A stretch of DNA of 64,000 nt, taken from the NCBI GenBank assembly GCA_002749535.1, contig MZZL01000376.1, forward strand, positions 310,001 through 374,000. Reading direction: 5' to 3'. The position numbers and the translations under genes were made by a program. Positions 50,622 to 62,580 of this stretch are shown piece by piece (positions within the stretch are counted from its first letter, which is position 1; the number at the start of each line of letters is the position of its first letter). The DNA comes from Apophysomyces variabilis (taxonomy: Eukaryota > Mucoromycota > Mucoromycetes > Mucorales > Mucoraceae). The notes beneath the pieces are model-generated. The model was not told the origin of the DNA and did not search any database. It saw only the letters and a program-made list of their open reading frames with translations.

Positions 50622-51272
50622 ATGACATCCACCAAAGATAATAGCCGACCTGCCGCTGCTGATCCGACCCGACGCAAACGACTCAAGGTGGTAAGCGCAT
50701 GCGGAGAATGCCGGCGAAAGAAAACCAAATGCGACGGAAGCCACCCCTGTGCCGGTTGCACTAAAGCTAGAGTGGTCTGCGAGTACTCCCATTCTCACAA
50801 AGCTAGACACAATCTCGATCCTCATCAGTATCATCGTACATCCGCTACTCCATCCACAACAACAATTGGTGCTATCGAGAACCGCCTTAATGTCATTGAA
50901 GATGTCCTATTTGCTTTGTTACGGTCCGACGGACCGCGCCAGCAGCATTCCGCAGATTTGTACCACCCTCGCCCTTTACATGCCATCCATGTCCAAAACG
51001 GGCCACTGGCACGGGAATCGAAGAGGCAACAGCCAATTTTGCCTCCTCTCCATCATCACCGTGCGCAGCCTCCCCTATCTGTTTCCTCCTCCTCTTCATC
51101 ATCCTCGTCTTCCCTGTCATCGTCATCTTCCTCATCTTCCTCAACCTCCCCAAAGCTGTCAGCCATCCGAACCTTGCTTAATGACGATGACGTATACCCT
51201 GGAAAAGCAGCTGTGCTGCTTCCGGCCCCGTGCGGATACCACCCGACAGAGACTCCGTCAAGAACTATTTAA
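50622..51272 (+). CDS. small Zn2Cys6 (Gal4-type) transcription factor
   Basis: This is a fungal nuclear DNA-binding protein of 216 residues with no intron seen. The ATG at 50622 is used; a TTG upstream was ignored. The binuclear cluster sits at about residues 28-54: C-x2-C-x6-C-x5-C-x2-C-x6-C (CGECRRKKTKC, then CAGCTKARVVC), preceded by a basic arm RRKRLKVVSA. After it come a His/Pro-rich region and a poly-serine run (about 51085-51150), then LSAIRTLLNDDDVYPGK. There is no fungal-specific middle homology region, so the protein is much shorter than most of the class (over 500 residues). It may be a truncated or compact regulator. Targets are unknown. Confidence 0.85.
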   Translation: MTSTKDNSRPAAADPTRRKRLKVVSACGECRRKKTKCDGSHPCAGCTKARVVCEYSHSHKARHNLDPHQYHRTSATPSTTTIGAIENRLNVIEDVLFALLRSDGPRQQHSADLYHPRPLHAIHVQNGPLARESKRQQPILPPLHHHRAQPPLSVSSSSSSSSSSLSSSSSSSSSTSPKLSAIRTLLNDDDVYPGKAAVLLPAPCGYHPTETPSRTI

Positions 51273-54200
51273 ATGAAGTTTATTTAATGCACGAAAATAA
51301 ACCAAAATAGTATTATAATGGTAATGTAATCAATGTTTCGATCAAACAAATAATGACAATAATAATAACAAACAATCATCATTGGCAACGTGTTTGTCCC
51401 TTGAAAGAAGAGTGGGATTTGTCAATTATTCCTTCCTGGCGAAACTCCCCCAAAAGCTAAGGGATGAGCCAGGTCACAGGCATCAAGTACTTGCTCCTCC
51501 ATTGCTCGTTCCTTGAAAACTGAAAAGCGAAGGAAGAGGAAAATACTATTGCTATGCTTAAACCAACTTGCAAAAAGGGAAAAAAAAGAGCATGGAAATG
51601 TGGTGAATCCCATTTCCCTCCTATAGCTCATCTTTATTTTTGCAGCATTAGAACCAAGCACTCCTCTTCCGGAAAATATATATAAAGTGCGCAATATGGA
51701 GTTCTTCAAATTCTCTTCTTTCTTTTTCACGGAGAAAGCAATTTATTTCTTTAGTACAGCGACTTAATTCTTTCATAAAACTTCTGGAAAACAATGCCGA
51801 TCGTGTGGGACTAAACTGGAACTGAAGGCCAATCATGTATTAACAAGTGAGGCTGATGAAAGTTTACCGTAATTAGGTAGGATAATGCCATTGAATAAAT
51901 AATTTCGGATCTTGGTTTTGGCACTGCACAAAAGCGACAATAGATTACAAATGGCGTCCAGGAGACTTTTTATTGTTCGATGGCGATCCTTTTACAAACA
52001 ATCGGAGCATGGCAACCAGGAAACACTGGCGCACCATGTCTCGTTCGTTAGATCGCTGCGTTGCTCGTGCCGAATCAATAGAAAAAAGCCCATTCCTCGA
52101 TTTGCATACGGAAGATGTTCGTTGCGTAACTTGCAGAAAGGAAATATGGGGATGAGGTAGGGATAATTTAAGACTATTTTCGGTATCTGGCTGATTTCCC
52201 CATTGACTAACCATAATGGTAAGGTGTTTCCAAACGCTCGGGAAAGGAATAGCTCAAAGCCGAAAATTGGATCCCCATGCTGGAAAGGAGCCATAAACCT
52301 TCAAGCGATCGATGCCCGTTCACAATTTACGTATGACATAAGTGGACAAGGGAGGAATGTGTGTGTTCTTTCGTGATCATCCGGGGTATGCCTGTATTCC
52401 CCCTCTTGTCCAAATAAAAAGTAGGCTACTCACGCCATACATGACCGTTCCTTAAAAGCTTATCAGCCTTCGTACCATTATCTATTAAGATCCCATGTCT
52501 AGATATTCCCTTTCGGTCAATTCTTGCAGGAGACGCATCAACTAAACTACCTATTGTCGCAGCAAAGCGAGCCTAATTTCGCCAGTTTGCCGGAACAAAT
52601 TAGGAGGTGCAATCCGTGATATCCGGTTGCATACATGACCAAACAGTGGCAGTTGCATTTCACCGTTAACAATAGCCATAGCACAAACAAAACGCCAGCC
52701 AACTTGGTATACCTTAACAAGTTTGAGACCTGACATCCTACGCTTATTTCTGTTGGCATGACGCTAAAGGTCTTACGCTTTCACCAACAATGTCGTCTCT
52801 GATTACCTAGTTATAGAGTATGTTGTTCATCGTAGAAACCGTAATTGCCTGTGAACGCTCATGTGGAACTATTGACGCATCGGAACTGTAAATGATACAT
52901 AGACAAAATATGTGTTTGTTGCTGACCATATATTGTCTCATTGTATTGCTTGCTGGTCGTCTCTAGGCTCGGCGGCGACAAATTGCTTCTTATCCAATTC
53001 AGCTTCGGCCTGACATAACATGATAAGGGTAAATGCAGTACAATTAAGCATCGGATTTTCCACCAAACGGATACTATCAGTAAATCATTTAACTAATGCG
53101 CATGCAATTTTCCGGGACCGGGACCATCTTTGCTGCGCTTGCAGCGGAGATGACTGGATAGTTTATCTCTTTTGTTTTGGGACATTCTTCTTGTTCCCTT
53201 CCCTCTTACGGCTAACATTAGAATATATGCACTTGCATTGAAGTAATCCATAACCCTTACGGACCACAACAGAGACCCAGTGTGCTATATCTTGTTCTAT
53301 TTGCCTATCCCTGAGTGATTTCCACGTTGATGCTTTACTTGTGGCAAAATACTCCTGAACTTCATAGAAGCAACAGTTTAATACTTGGTTAGGACGTATT
53401 TAAGTACGCATAGCTACATTCATAACACATCCGAATATTAAAAAATGTCGTGACCGCTCTATGGACATACTTTCTTGCAGGCATGTCTTCTTGACAGCTT
53501 TGAGATGAAATTCCCCATCCGACCTGTAAAACAAGCTACCCCTATTCCAATTTTTCTGTTGCCGATGTTTCTCTATGTCGTCTAGCCTCATTGAATCACA
53601 GAAGGCGGCTTTAGTTCAAAAAATAATCTAATTGTCTAGTTAGGTAATGTTACCTCGGCGTAAAGCGACAGCAAATCCTTCCATTTCGGTGCTGCTACAT
53701 CCTGCATTCACATAGCATGCTAACAGTACCAGCTCCACCGATCTGCAACATTTCTGACGCCCTGGGTTTTCCGATCGGAGATGCAGAAACCAAGTTTTGC
53801 ATCGGGACATGTTGCCAAACGGGTTGAACCCAGAAATGAACACCATTTCAACGTGGTCTTACATGACAACATGATATCTGATACTCATGGATTTTATAGG
53901 GTGGCAACCAAGTCCGATCTCCTAGGCACAAACCAGATCGTGCGTCTACTGTCAAGACCCCCCCCCCTCGTGCCCCGGAAAAGTAGTTCTAGACTTTTAG
54001 TAAATCAACATGCGGCGGATCACGCCGACAAGATACCTGTAACTATACAATGACTCGTTGCGTCATATTGTTCTACCATTTTTCGTATTCTGGGAGTTGG
54101 TTGGTTTACCATTTGTCTAATGCCTATGAGCACAAGAATAAAGGAAGTAAAGACAGAAGAATAAAGTAACTTGTTACTCTGTTTCTCATTTGGAATCTTT

Positions 54201-54975
54201 CTTATCTTACGGCTTAACTATTACAATTACCTCACTATAGCTTTGAATCCGAAAACTTCTTGTTATAGAGATATAGCACCAGCTTTTTGTACATCATGTT
54301 AAGCTCCGCGTTCTAACATTATTAAAGCGATGAATACCAGTTCTTCCATCAGCTGAACGTTTCTGTCACTATTCTCATGTATATACGCATCATAAAGGGG
54401 AAAGGAAATAGTCCAATATGTCATTTTGAATTCCGGATACTATACAAAAGCGATCAGAGGCACGGGGAACCGTCGTGCTGCGGCAAGTCAACAGTTAAAT
54501 CATTGAAGAGTAAATATGTATAAAATATTGAAAAAATAGATATAATGTATAAGGACAAGGAAATAGGCTGTATCAAATAGCTCTTATGTAAAAGTGATCC
54601 TCCATGATGCTTTTGTGACCAATATAACTAAAAGGCAGTGTACGCGCCTTTTCCAATTTTTGGTACTGTTGCTTTTTCCTATTACACTATAGCGCTCGAC
54701 CCTTGGCGTATCATGGTTTCACGCAATGTGACTACAGATGAGTACAACTTGTTAGCCTTTTTATATAATGCATGCTGTCTAACGGAACACAGCTTTCTGC
54801 TTCGGCATTGGTTACCTTGGTGAGCAGGCAGGAAGAAAAAATCGAATCTTATTGGCGTAAATTGCGGGCAATTGCACGGTGTCAACTGATTCGCCAGGAC
54901 GCGGAAAAATCCCAGTGCAAGCTCACCTCAAGAGAACGCTTCTCAATTTTTACCGCGTACCAACGTATATAATTT
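51273..54975. other. 3.7 kb gene-poor region
   Basis: No firm gene. One coding-like piece at 51973-52155 (plus strand) and other small frames at 52551-52736, 53400-53591 (minus) and 53781-54053 (plus) have reasonable amino-acid content but no connecting exon structure. A run of nine or more C bases lies at 53960-53970. The last 300 bases are the probable promoter of the Ugo1 gene. Confidence 0.4.
51973..52155 (+). CDS. possible exon of an unrecognised small protein
   Basis: The frame starts MFDGDPFTNNRSMATRKHWR and includes DLHTEDVRCVTCRKEIWG before the stop, with a CxxC pair that could be half of a zinc-binding site. Downstream bases 52220-52380 are open in two frames, one reading VSKRSGKGIAQSRKLDPHAG. 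A spliced gene is possible, but no second CxxC or family match was found. Confidence 0.25.
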   Translation: MFDGDPFTNNRSMATRKHWRTMSRSLDRCVARAESIEKSPFLDLHTEDVRCVTCRKEIWG

Positions 54976-56609
54976 ATGCCAGTGGATCATAGTCATCCTT
55001 TTACCAAGTTCCCTGCAGCTCCCGGAAAAGGTGTTAACGGACTACGACCTTACTACACTCCCGGTCTAGTGAGTGACAACTATACCACCATTGTCGGTGA
55101 CAGCATGACATTACCCGCGTCCTACAGTTCTGAAGACTACGATGACTTGATCGACTCAAAAGCAGCTGCTCGAGAACTTATTAATTTTACGGTGCTGAAG
55201 TACCTTACGACAGCTATCAGTAGCCCGTTTGAAGTGTCCAAGACGTTATTACAAGTCCAGTACATGCCACACGAGGACGCAGAAGTCGTCGCTTCTGCTG
55301 TTCATGAGGGTACAACTTTCAAGGTACTTCAAAAAAAAAAGGGTGGATTGAATAATACATGTGGTTTATTTATTTCTGCTGTTATAGAACGATGAGAACA
55401 ATGAACATGGGTCAGAAGAGGAAGGACAAGAGGAAGAGGAAGAAGAGGGGGAGGAAGAGGACGAGTATGATTTTTATGAACAACACTCGCGCCGGCAACG
55501 ACGTTATTCTGCCGGAGGTGTTCCCTTCGAAGGTCCTTCATTGGACATTGACGATCCTGCTTTCCGACGAAAAATGCCGTTGGATGAGAGCGGATACGTG
55601 GTACGTACGAGTGTGTATGACGACAGTACACGACCAGGACATCAAATCAAGCCGATTGAAGGTGGGGTTTGGCAAGGCATTGGGAGGTTACTCCGGCATC
55701 CACATGAAGGATGGCGATCTTTGTTTAAAGGCCAGTATACGAATTGGTTGTACGAAATATTACACTTGTTTCTGCAACCGACACTTGAAGGCTCTTTGAA
55801 CGATATGTTTGATCTTTATGATGACACCATCCCACTGGTTCATTTGGATCGTGTTGGTCCAAATCTGGCGACACTTGTTGCAAGTAATGCGATAGTAGGA
55901 TTCCTCTTAAGTCCTCTTGAACTTATCCGAACACGGTAAAGGCACATTGAATTGAATGGGTGTGGTTAGATTAGCTGACCAATGGACGCACTTCGTGCGT
56001 GTTTTTCGTTTTGGTTTATGCAGCTTGATGGTACAATCAGCATCACCTCTGCAGCGGAAATACAAAGGTCCTTTGCATGCTCTACGTACAATATTAACCG
56101 AGGAAGGTGGATTAAGTGGTCTCTACGTATCTCATAACCTTTTACCCACACTTCTGTATCACACCATCACGCCGCTTTTGCAAAACACCACGCCACTGAT
56201 TATCGATCGCGTGTTCCAAGTTTCAGCAAGCGATTCTCCATTCATGTACGGCCTGGCTGAGTTGAGTCTGAACACGCTGGAGATTTTGATCACCTTGCCT
56301 CTCGATACCATCCGCAAGAGATTGCAATGTCAAATCAGAACACGTACGCCAGGGAAAAAACGATTCGAGAGTGTTGTTGCATTGCGGCCTGTGCCATATA
56401 CGGGTATGGTGGATGCTGCTTACCGAATAATGAAAGAGGAAGGTGGTAGAAGAAAGTTGAAAGGAAAACAGAAGAAAGCCAAGTCAATGTTTACTGGTTG
56501 GGGTCTACGAGGTCTGTACCAAGGATTTAGTATGCAGTTTACTTCGAATGTGGTTCTTTTTGTATTGCATGCTATTAACGGCATTGAAGGTAAATTTACT
56601 ACAGAATGA
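54976..56609 (+). CDS. Ugo1-like mitochondrial outer-membrane fusion protein (carrier fold)
   Basis: Ugo1 is a modified mitochondrial carrier in the outer membrane that connects Fzo1 and Mgm1 in mitochondrial fusion. Three exons close in phase: 54976-55323, 55388-55935 and 56024-56609, giving 493 residues. Segment 1 is near residue 70 (FTVLKYLTTAISSPFEVSKT), with the degenerate carrier motif PFEVSK. A long acidic stretch follows (about residues 117-145, almost all Glu and Asp) that separates the first helices from the rest. WQGIGRLLRHPHEGWRSLFK, GQYTNWLYEILHLFLQPTLE and FLLSPLELIRTR show the second repeat. YKGPLHALRTILTEEGGLSG and ITLPLDTIRKRLQCQIRTRT show the third. The PxE/DxIR motifs are weak, as expected for Ugo1 rather than an inner-membrane transporter. 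Confidence 0.85.
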
Positions 56610-56864
56610 CGTAAATATGTAGTATGCTTATAGGGCTCCACCATCCTTAGACGGTTACGAAGATTTCTAAACAAAAAGGTTCAGCCTCATAATACCATTA
56701 ATTTGAAAAAAAAAATATATGTATATTTTAAATATTATGATAAGTCTACAAAAGGAAGGAAATGTACAACGACGATAGGGAGATGTTAAGGAAATACGTT
56801 GAACTTTGGGGTGAGGGTTTGGTAGATGTAGGTAAATGGATGGCTTGTGTACAGAGGGCAATCT

Positions 56865-59800
56865 TTACAATCCTCTGCGGGGAAAGAATTTTCTCTTGAT
56901 GGCTTTATACAGTTCTACTAGGATAATATAAACGACGACCGAAACTGCGACAATGGCCCATTCCCAGGTGATGGGTGCGTGCTTGAAGATCTCTGTATTC
57001 AATCTATAGAGAGCATATTAAGTCAGAAGTACTTGGATACACACGACCAACTTACACAGGGACATAAATGACGATAAACATCAAGACAAAGCCGAGACCA
57101 ACACTGTAGTACAGGTACTTGTTTTGCGGTCCTGTGAATGCTTTCCAAGTCCAGGTGGGATTATAAAGGTCACGGCATGTGAAACCGTGCAAAAGAAGGA
57201 GTACTGTCATTGTTGCAAAGAGGCAACCACGTCCACGGAAGACCTCGCCGCAAGTGTCGTTCCATCCCTTGTTGCAGTCTTGACCAAGGTCACCGGTTCC
57301 AAATCCATATACAACGAGTACGAAATTCACAAAGCAAATCAGACCCATCATGATACCATAGTAAAGAATATCAATCAAGTTGTTCCAGCAGAAAAGACCT
57401 TCCTTGGGACCACGTGGAGGTACCAACATTTGCTCCTTATGAACGGGTTCCAGACCCAAACTCATAGCTGGTGGAGAGCTATATAAGTGATATTAGTACC
57501 GCGAAATAAAGAAAAAGATCAAATTATAAGGCTTTACCTGGTAAGCACATTGTTGAATAGAATCTGAATAGGCGCCATGGGGAACACGGGATAACCGCTG
57601 TGATCGACGAAGGCAAGGCCCAACAACAACGGAGTAATTTCACCCACGTTGCCTGAGACCATGTGGACAACAAAACGAGAGATATTGGCAAACACACGTC
57701 TACCTTCCTCAATGGCCTTGACAATGGTAGCGAAGTTATCGTCAACCAAAACAATATCGGCAGCCTGTTTAGCAACATCTGACCCAGCTTGGCCCATAGC
57801 AATACCAATATCGGATTCTTTCAAACTAGGGCTGTCATTTACACCGTCTCCAGTCATACCAGAAATCAGTTTACGACGATGAAGAGCCTCGATCATTTTG
57901 ACTTTTGTGTCGGGACTGCAGCGGGCGATCACACGTGGCAATTCGGGCAAGGCATCGATTTGTTCCGGTGTCATCTTGTCGAACTTGAGTGCTGGCATAA
58001 CCAATCCGTCGTTTTTCTCCTTTTCATCATCGTCCATGCCATAACCGTCAGGGAGAATACCGACCTCGCGTGCAATAGCTGTAGCAGTCGCAATGTGGTC
58101 ACCAGTAAGCATGTGAACGGTGATACCTAGAGGCATAAAAAAAGTGAGTTTTCATATTCCGCTTCGGATTCGGGTTACACATACCTGCACGGTGACACTT
58201 TTCCACGGCGTCCCTGGATTCCTCGCGAGGAGGATCATAGATACCCACGAGACCTAGGAAAATCATATCGTCTTCAACTTCCTCACGCTGAAAGGTGTCT
58301 GCCGCAATAGGACCATCCGACTTGATCTTGCGCATGGCCAACGACAGAACTCGGAGACCACCTCGAGCAAGAGCCTCCACCTGGGGAAAGATAAGATCCT
58401 GGAGTTCTTGCTGGCCCATAGACTTTACGTCGCCTTCTTCATCTAATTGTATACCGATGCAACGTTCCAATACACGTTCAGTAGCTCCTTTTAAAAAGGC
58501 CACGTAAGTTCCATCGGGATTCTGGCAGATAACACTCATGCGTTTGATAGTGGAGTCGAACGGATATTCGGCAATGAGGTTCCACGCGTCTTCGGACTTT
58601 GTCAGTGATTGTTTTCCCATGTGTAGCTTGTGAGCAAACACTTGCAGAGCGATCTAAACCATAATCGGGAAACTTTACGATAAGACCACTTGCTGACCTA
58701 TCTTTTTTTTTTTTTTTTGCGAGCTTACCTCCGTCGGATCACCAACTCCGTGCCATTCATTCTTTTCCTTATCGTGAATCACTTCGCTCATATTGCAAAG
58801 TGCTGCGTTGTGGACCAAAAGATTCATACCGTATGACATAGTTTCGTTCGTAACCACCTTTTCATCGGTTTCAGACTTGATCTCGCCCTTCACGTTGAAG
58901 CCTAGACCGCTCACGCTGTAGAAACCGTCTTCAGGACGCCAGAACCGGGTCAAAACCATCTTTGATTGAGTAAGTGTTCCCGTCTTGTCAGAACACACGT
59001 TGGTCACAGCACCAAGGAGTTCAAGCGATACGAGACGGCGCACGAGTGCCTTGCTCTTTGCCATACTGTGGACACCAAAAGCCTGGGTAAGTGTGACTAC
59101 GGCGACGAGACCCTCAGGAATAACGGCAATGGATGTAGAAATGGCGTATAAGACGACCATATCATTGATATGGAAGCGGACAGAAGCAAATGCGATAATC
59201 ACGCACATGACGGCGACACCCAACAGCACAAGTGCCATACGATCAAGAGCCTTCTGCAGCGGGGTCTTTGAATTATCACCACTGTCCATCAAACGTTTAG
59301 CGATCTTGCCAATTTCAGTTTGCATGCCGATTGAAGTAACGATAGCTATGATAATATTTATAGAGTCAGTCAGATCACCGTAGCTATTTCAGGTATCGTG
59401 TCCTGTACCTTTGCCTCGACCTTTAGTCAAGGTAGTGCTTGAGTATGTCATATTCACACGATCACCAAGTGCAACTTCCGCGCCTTCGATGACTTCCGTC
59501 CTACCGATCCGAGACAATTCAGTTTCAATGCCACCTCCCGCTGTGTCACTTACATTTTGTTAACAGGAACCGATTCACCTGTCAGAAGAGCTTCATCAAC
59601 GTCCATGTTAAACGCTCTATTCAAGCCAATGGGTCAGTTACTTTGCGGTTTTTTTTTCAGTTGAGAAAACATACTCGATCATACGAGCGTCAGCGCCAAC
59701 AACATCACCACTCTTTAACAAAATAATATCGCCTGGGACCAATTCGCGAGTAGCTACTGTCTTTGACTCGCCATCACGGATAACTTGGCTAGTAGGCGAT

Positions 59801-60427
59801 GCCATCTGTCGAAGCGAGTCCATCGTTTTCTCTGCTTTATATTCTTGGGCAAATCCGACAATGGCGTTCAGAAGCATGATGGCCGCAATGACACCACCTT
59901 CAGCCCAATCTTTGAATACAAAAGAGACAACCTAAACAACGATTATAAGAACAATGGTATTTTTTTTGGAACAAAACAGTACATACCATTGCGATCAGGA
60001 GAATGAGAACCATGATATTGAAGAATTGTTTTATCATCAATTTGACAGGATTGACACCACCTTCGCCCTCCATTTCATTGTATCCGGCTTCTTCGCGACG
60101 TGCTTCGACCTCTTTCTCGGACAGACCTTGTGTGAGATCCGATTTGAGCAATTGGGTCACTGTTTCCAGATCCATGGTGTGATAGGGTGGACCTTCGACC
60201 ACCTCGACTGCTTTCTTTCGACGTTTGACAAGGCTCATTTTTTGCATCAAGACGCTCCTGACGGACTTTGTCTCGAAATCAGAGCTGCTTTGACCCGTGG
60301 AAGTACGGGTCAATGATTTCTGGGGAGGCTTTTCATGTTGTTGCAAGTCGTACTTGGAATGGGATTGTTCAGCAAAGCTAATTGTAGTGTTCTGTGCTCC
60401 TTGTCCGTTGGTGCCAGTAGGATTCAT
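56865..60427 (-). CDS. ENA-type P-type ATPase (type IID, Na+/K+ export)
   Basis: This pump probably expels sodium or potassium at the plasma membrane under salt or high pH. The ATG at 60425-60427 begins MNPTGTNGQGAQN. An upstream TTG is not used. Exon 1 (59987-60427) holds the N-terminal tail and the first membrane helix and joins in phase to VVSFVFKDWAEGG. In order follow DEALLTGESVPV, the M4 motif IPEGLVAV, the phosphorylation motif CSDKTGTLTQSKM, FKGATERVLERC, MLTGDHIATATAIAREVGI, MTGDGVNDSPSLK and the SSPPAMSLGLEPV segment. The last exons carry M7-M10, with the C-terminus KRKFFPRRGL and the stop at 56865. About nine exons are interrupted by short introns, one with a 17-base A run on the coding strand. 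The ENA-type GDRVNMTYSSTTLTKGRG segment separates it from SERCA. ENA and ACU cannot be told apart here. Confidence 0.9.
58701..58718. repeat. homopolymer T run in an ATPase intron
   Basis: About 17 consecutive T bases on the plus strand, which is an A run on the coding strand. It lies shortly after the donor GTAAGCTC of the intron that follows GVGDPTE. Confidence 0.8.
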
Positions 60428-61582
60428 CAAGGGTACAAGTCAAATAAAACCGGAAAAGGTAAAGTTTGCCCATGCGGTACTCTGTTTTGGATCTTTTATA
60501 AACATAGACAGCTCCGCAAAGTGGTTTCAACAATGGAAACGTAAGAACGTCCGGAAACAAGCAACTTCCTAAATGAAACCAATCACATGACTCGATCGCT
60601 TGGTGCTTGGGCACATAACGGTCGTTCCCAACTATGGAAACTTGAGAAAAAAAGTTCGGAACAGAAAAGAGAAAAAAAAAAAGAGATCCTTGCGTCGTTC
60701 CAGACGGGCACTAAATCGTATCATCTTCAAATTCCGCAATGAATTACAGAATGCTCTATACTGCAGAATATCGATTGCACCAATATTCTTTTCAGGATGA
60801 AGCCGGTACATGTTCCTTTTTAAGCTAAACAATAAGTATCAACCTACCGAATGTGCAGAACCGCAGTGCTCATTGTATGGCAGACACAATGAGTTCAACT
60901 CCGCTAGCTCAATGGAAAGAAATACCATTGCATCTCTGACAGCGAACTGACCCCACGGGATGAGTTCCATGAATCTGATTGGATAAAACCCTAAACAAAT
61001 GGTGAAGTGATGGCTATAGACAAAATACTGAAACTTGTTGTGATCCCATGACAAACATAAAGTAAAATGGTGTGACTAAGGCACAACAGGAATTGCCATG
61101 GCTTCAAACCCTAAAGAAAAATCGTGAATTTAGTCTCGTCATCCATTACTGTCAAATTTCTGCTCGATGGGCTTAATTTAGTACAATGTGTCCCTTAACT
61201 AACAGATGATGAGATCACATGCATCAAAATCAAAGATACCTATGGATTGCTCGTTATGCGACCAAAGAACCATCATCTTATCGGTGATAATAACTGAAAA
61301 TTCCTAATACGATGTACTATTGAATGTCTGAGTAGACTAGTACATATTAAACTACGCTTATACAATTACCTAAACCCATCATTGACATAGTGTGAAAAAA
61401 TTGAGTAAGGATTAAAACGACCAGGTCATTGTTCTCGGCATTCCGATCCAGCTAACTTACGATTGTATCTTACCCGTCGATAACAGATCTTGTTAATTGC
61501 ATAGCCAGAAGACTTCCATCATTCGCAGTTACGAGTACCAGTTTCAGGCCGCAACAGGAAGATATAGTTTATCAGGAAATGG

Positions 61583-62580
61583 CTAACGTTGGTCTTTTCC
61601 ATGTTGCCTCATGATATGATTTGCATGCAGATCACGCGGACTGGAACAGACCATTGCGTTGCAGGGCATTACATGTTGATGAATCTGTTCGATCGACAAT
61701 TCAGGGGTGTCGAATTCTGATCTGTTCTCGCTGACTCGGTGGATACATTCTTTTTCACCATCCAATCCGTGAATCGAAGTAACAATAATTTCCATCTGCG
61801 ACAGTTCGCGTAATGCTTAGTGAAGCAGAAAATCCACTTTGATTTCACGGCCCGAAGGAAACACCGGGCGCTGCTTACACCACGTTTTTGTCGGGGCATG
61901 GTTTTTGTCACCAATCTGACTTTGGGTTGTGTTACAACTATCTCTTTTCTTTTCTTCGTCAAGAATCATAACTCTCCCAATGATAATGCATTGCTGTTTC
62001 ATAGATAACACATGACCCGGAAAATCGGGAAAACACCGGATAAGGCTGTGTTCAGGACATCAAGAACTTTTGTCTTTTTCTCGAGATGATCCAAAGCGAT
62101 GCAGGAACTGGAGCGCCATGTCGGGTTCCGACGTACGTTCGAAATAGCAGTGTTTGCATTGGCTCCGAAAAAGTTGGCTCATTCGCAAAAAAGCCTCATA
62201 CATAAAGTGATGAGCGGCAAGAAAGCTATGACACTCAGATCAAAGCCCGATAAAGCTTAGTTCGTCGTGCATCAGGTAACACAGAAGCCAGGGAGACGAT
62301 ATGAACCTGTTAGCGTTTCTTCGCTGTAACTTGTTTCCCCAAACAACCATAACTGATCATTTCATTGTGAAACAATTATTCGACTCGTTATTCCAGGCTT
62401 TCTAAATGATCAATTGGTTTACAAACAAGTTTCTAGTTGGAATCTTCGATTTTTAGGATCGGATTATTCAAGATCACAACAAACCATATAAATGCTTATG
62501 AACATCCATAGCCAGAATCAGACTTTCGTGAGTATATGCGACAGTATCTTTGCTTGGGGAACGAGCTTCATATAATCGAG
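61583..62580 (-). pseudogene. possible decayed multi-exon gene or transposon, unrecognised
   Basis: Reading leftward, coding-like pieces lie in order. ARLYEARSPSKDTVAYTHES and LILAMDVHKHLYG are near 62480-62580. FISSPWLLCYLMHDELSFIG is near 62230-62320. ECHSFLAAHHFMYEAFLRMS and SQLFRSQCKHCYFERTSEPD are near 62070-62230. RPVFPSGREIKVDFLLH is near 61820-61870, followed by an in-frame stop. MEIIVTSIHGLDGEKECIHR and SEFDTPELSIEQIHQHVMP are near 61583-61795. Several pieces are separated by stops, not by good splice sites. Part of the plus strand here is also open (about 62098-62257), so the direction is uncertain. No family was recognised. Confidence 0.25.

Noticed and set aside
53960..53972. A run of nine or more C bases, considered as a G-quadruplex or assembly scar.
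   Set aside because: A single homopolymer without further G-runs does not make a quadruplex; kept only as a low-complexity note.
53998..54030. A NQHAADH segment that resembles the MutL-family DQHAADE motif.
   Set aside because: The flanking residues do not match MutL and the open frame is only 90 codons; probably chance.
60890..60970. A tRNA-like A-box (TAGCTCAATGG).
   Set aside because: The D-stem cannot pair, there is no T-loop GGTTCRA sequence and no acceptor stem, so this is not a tRNA.
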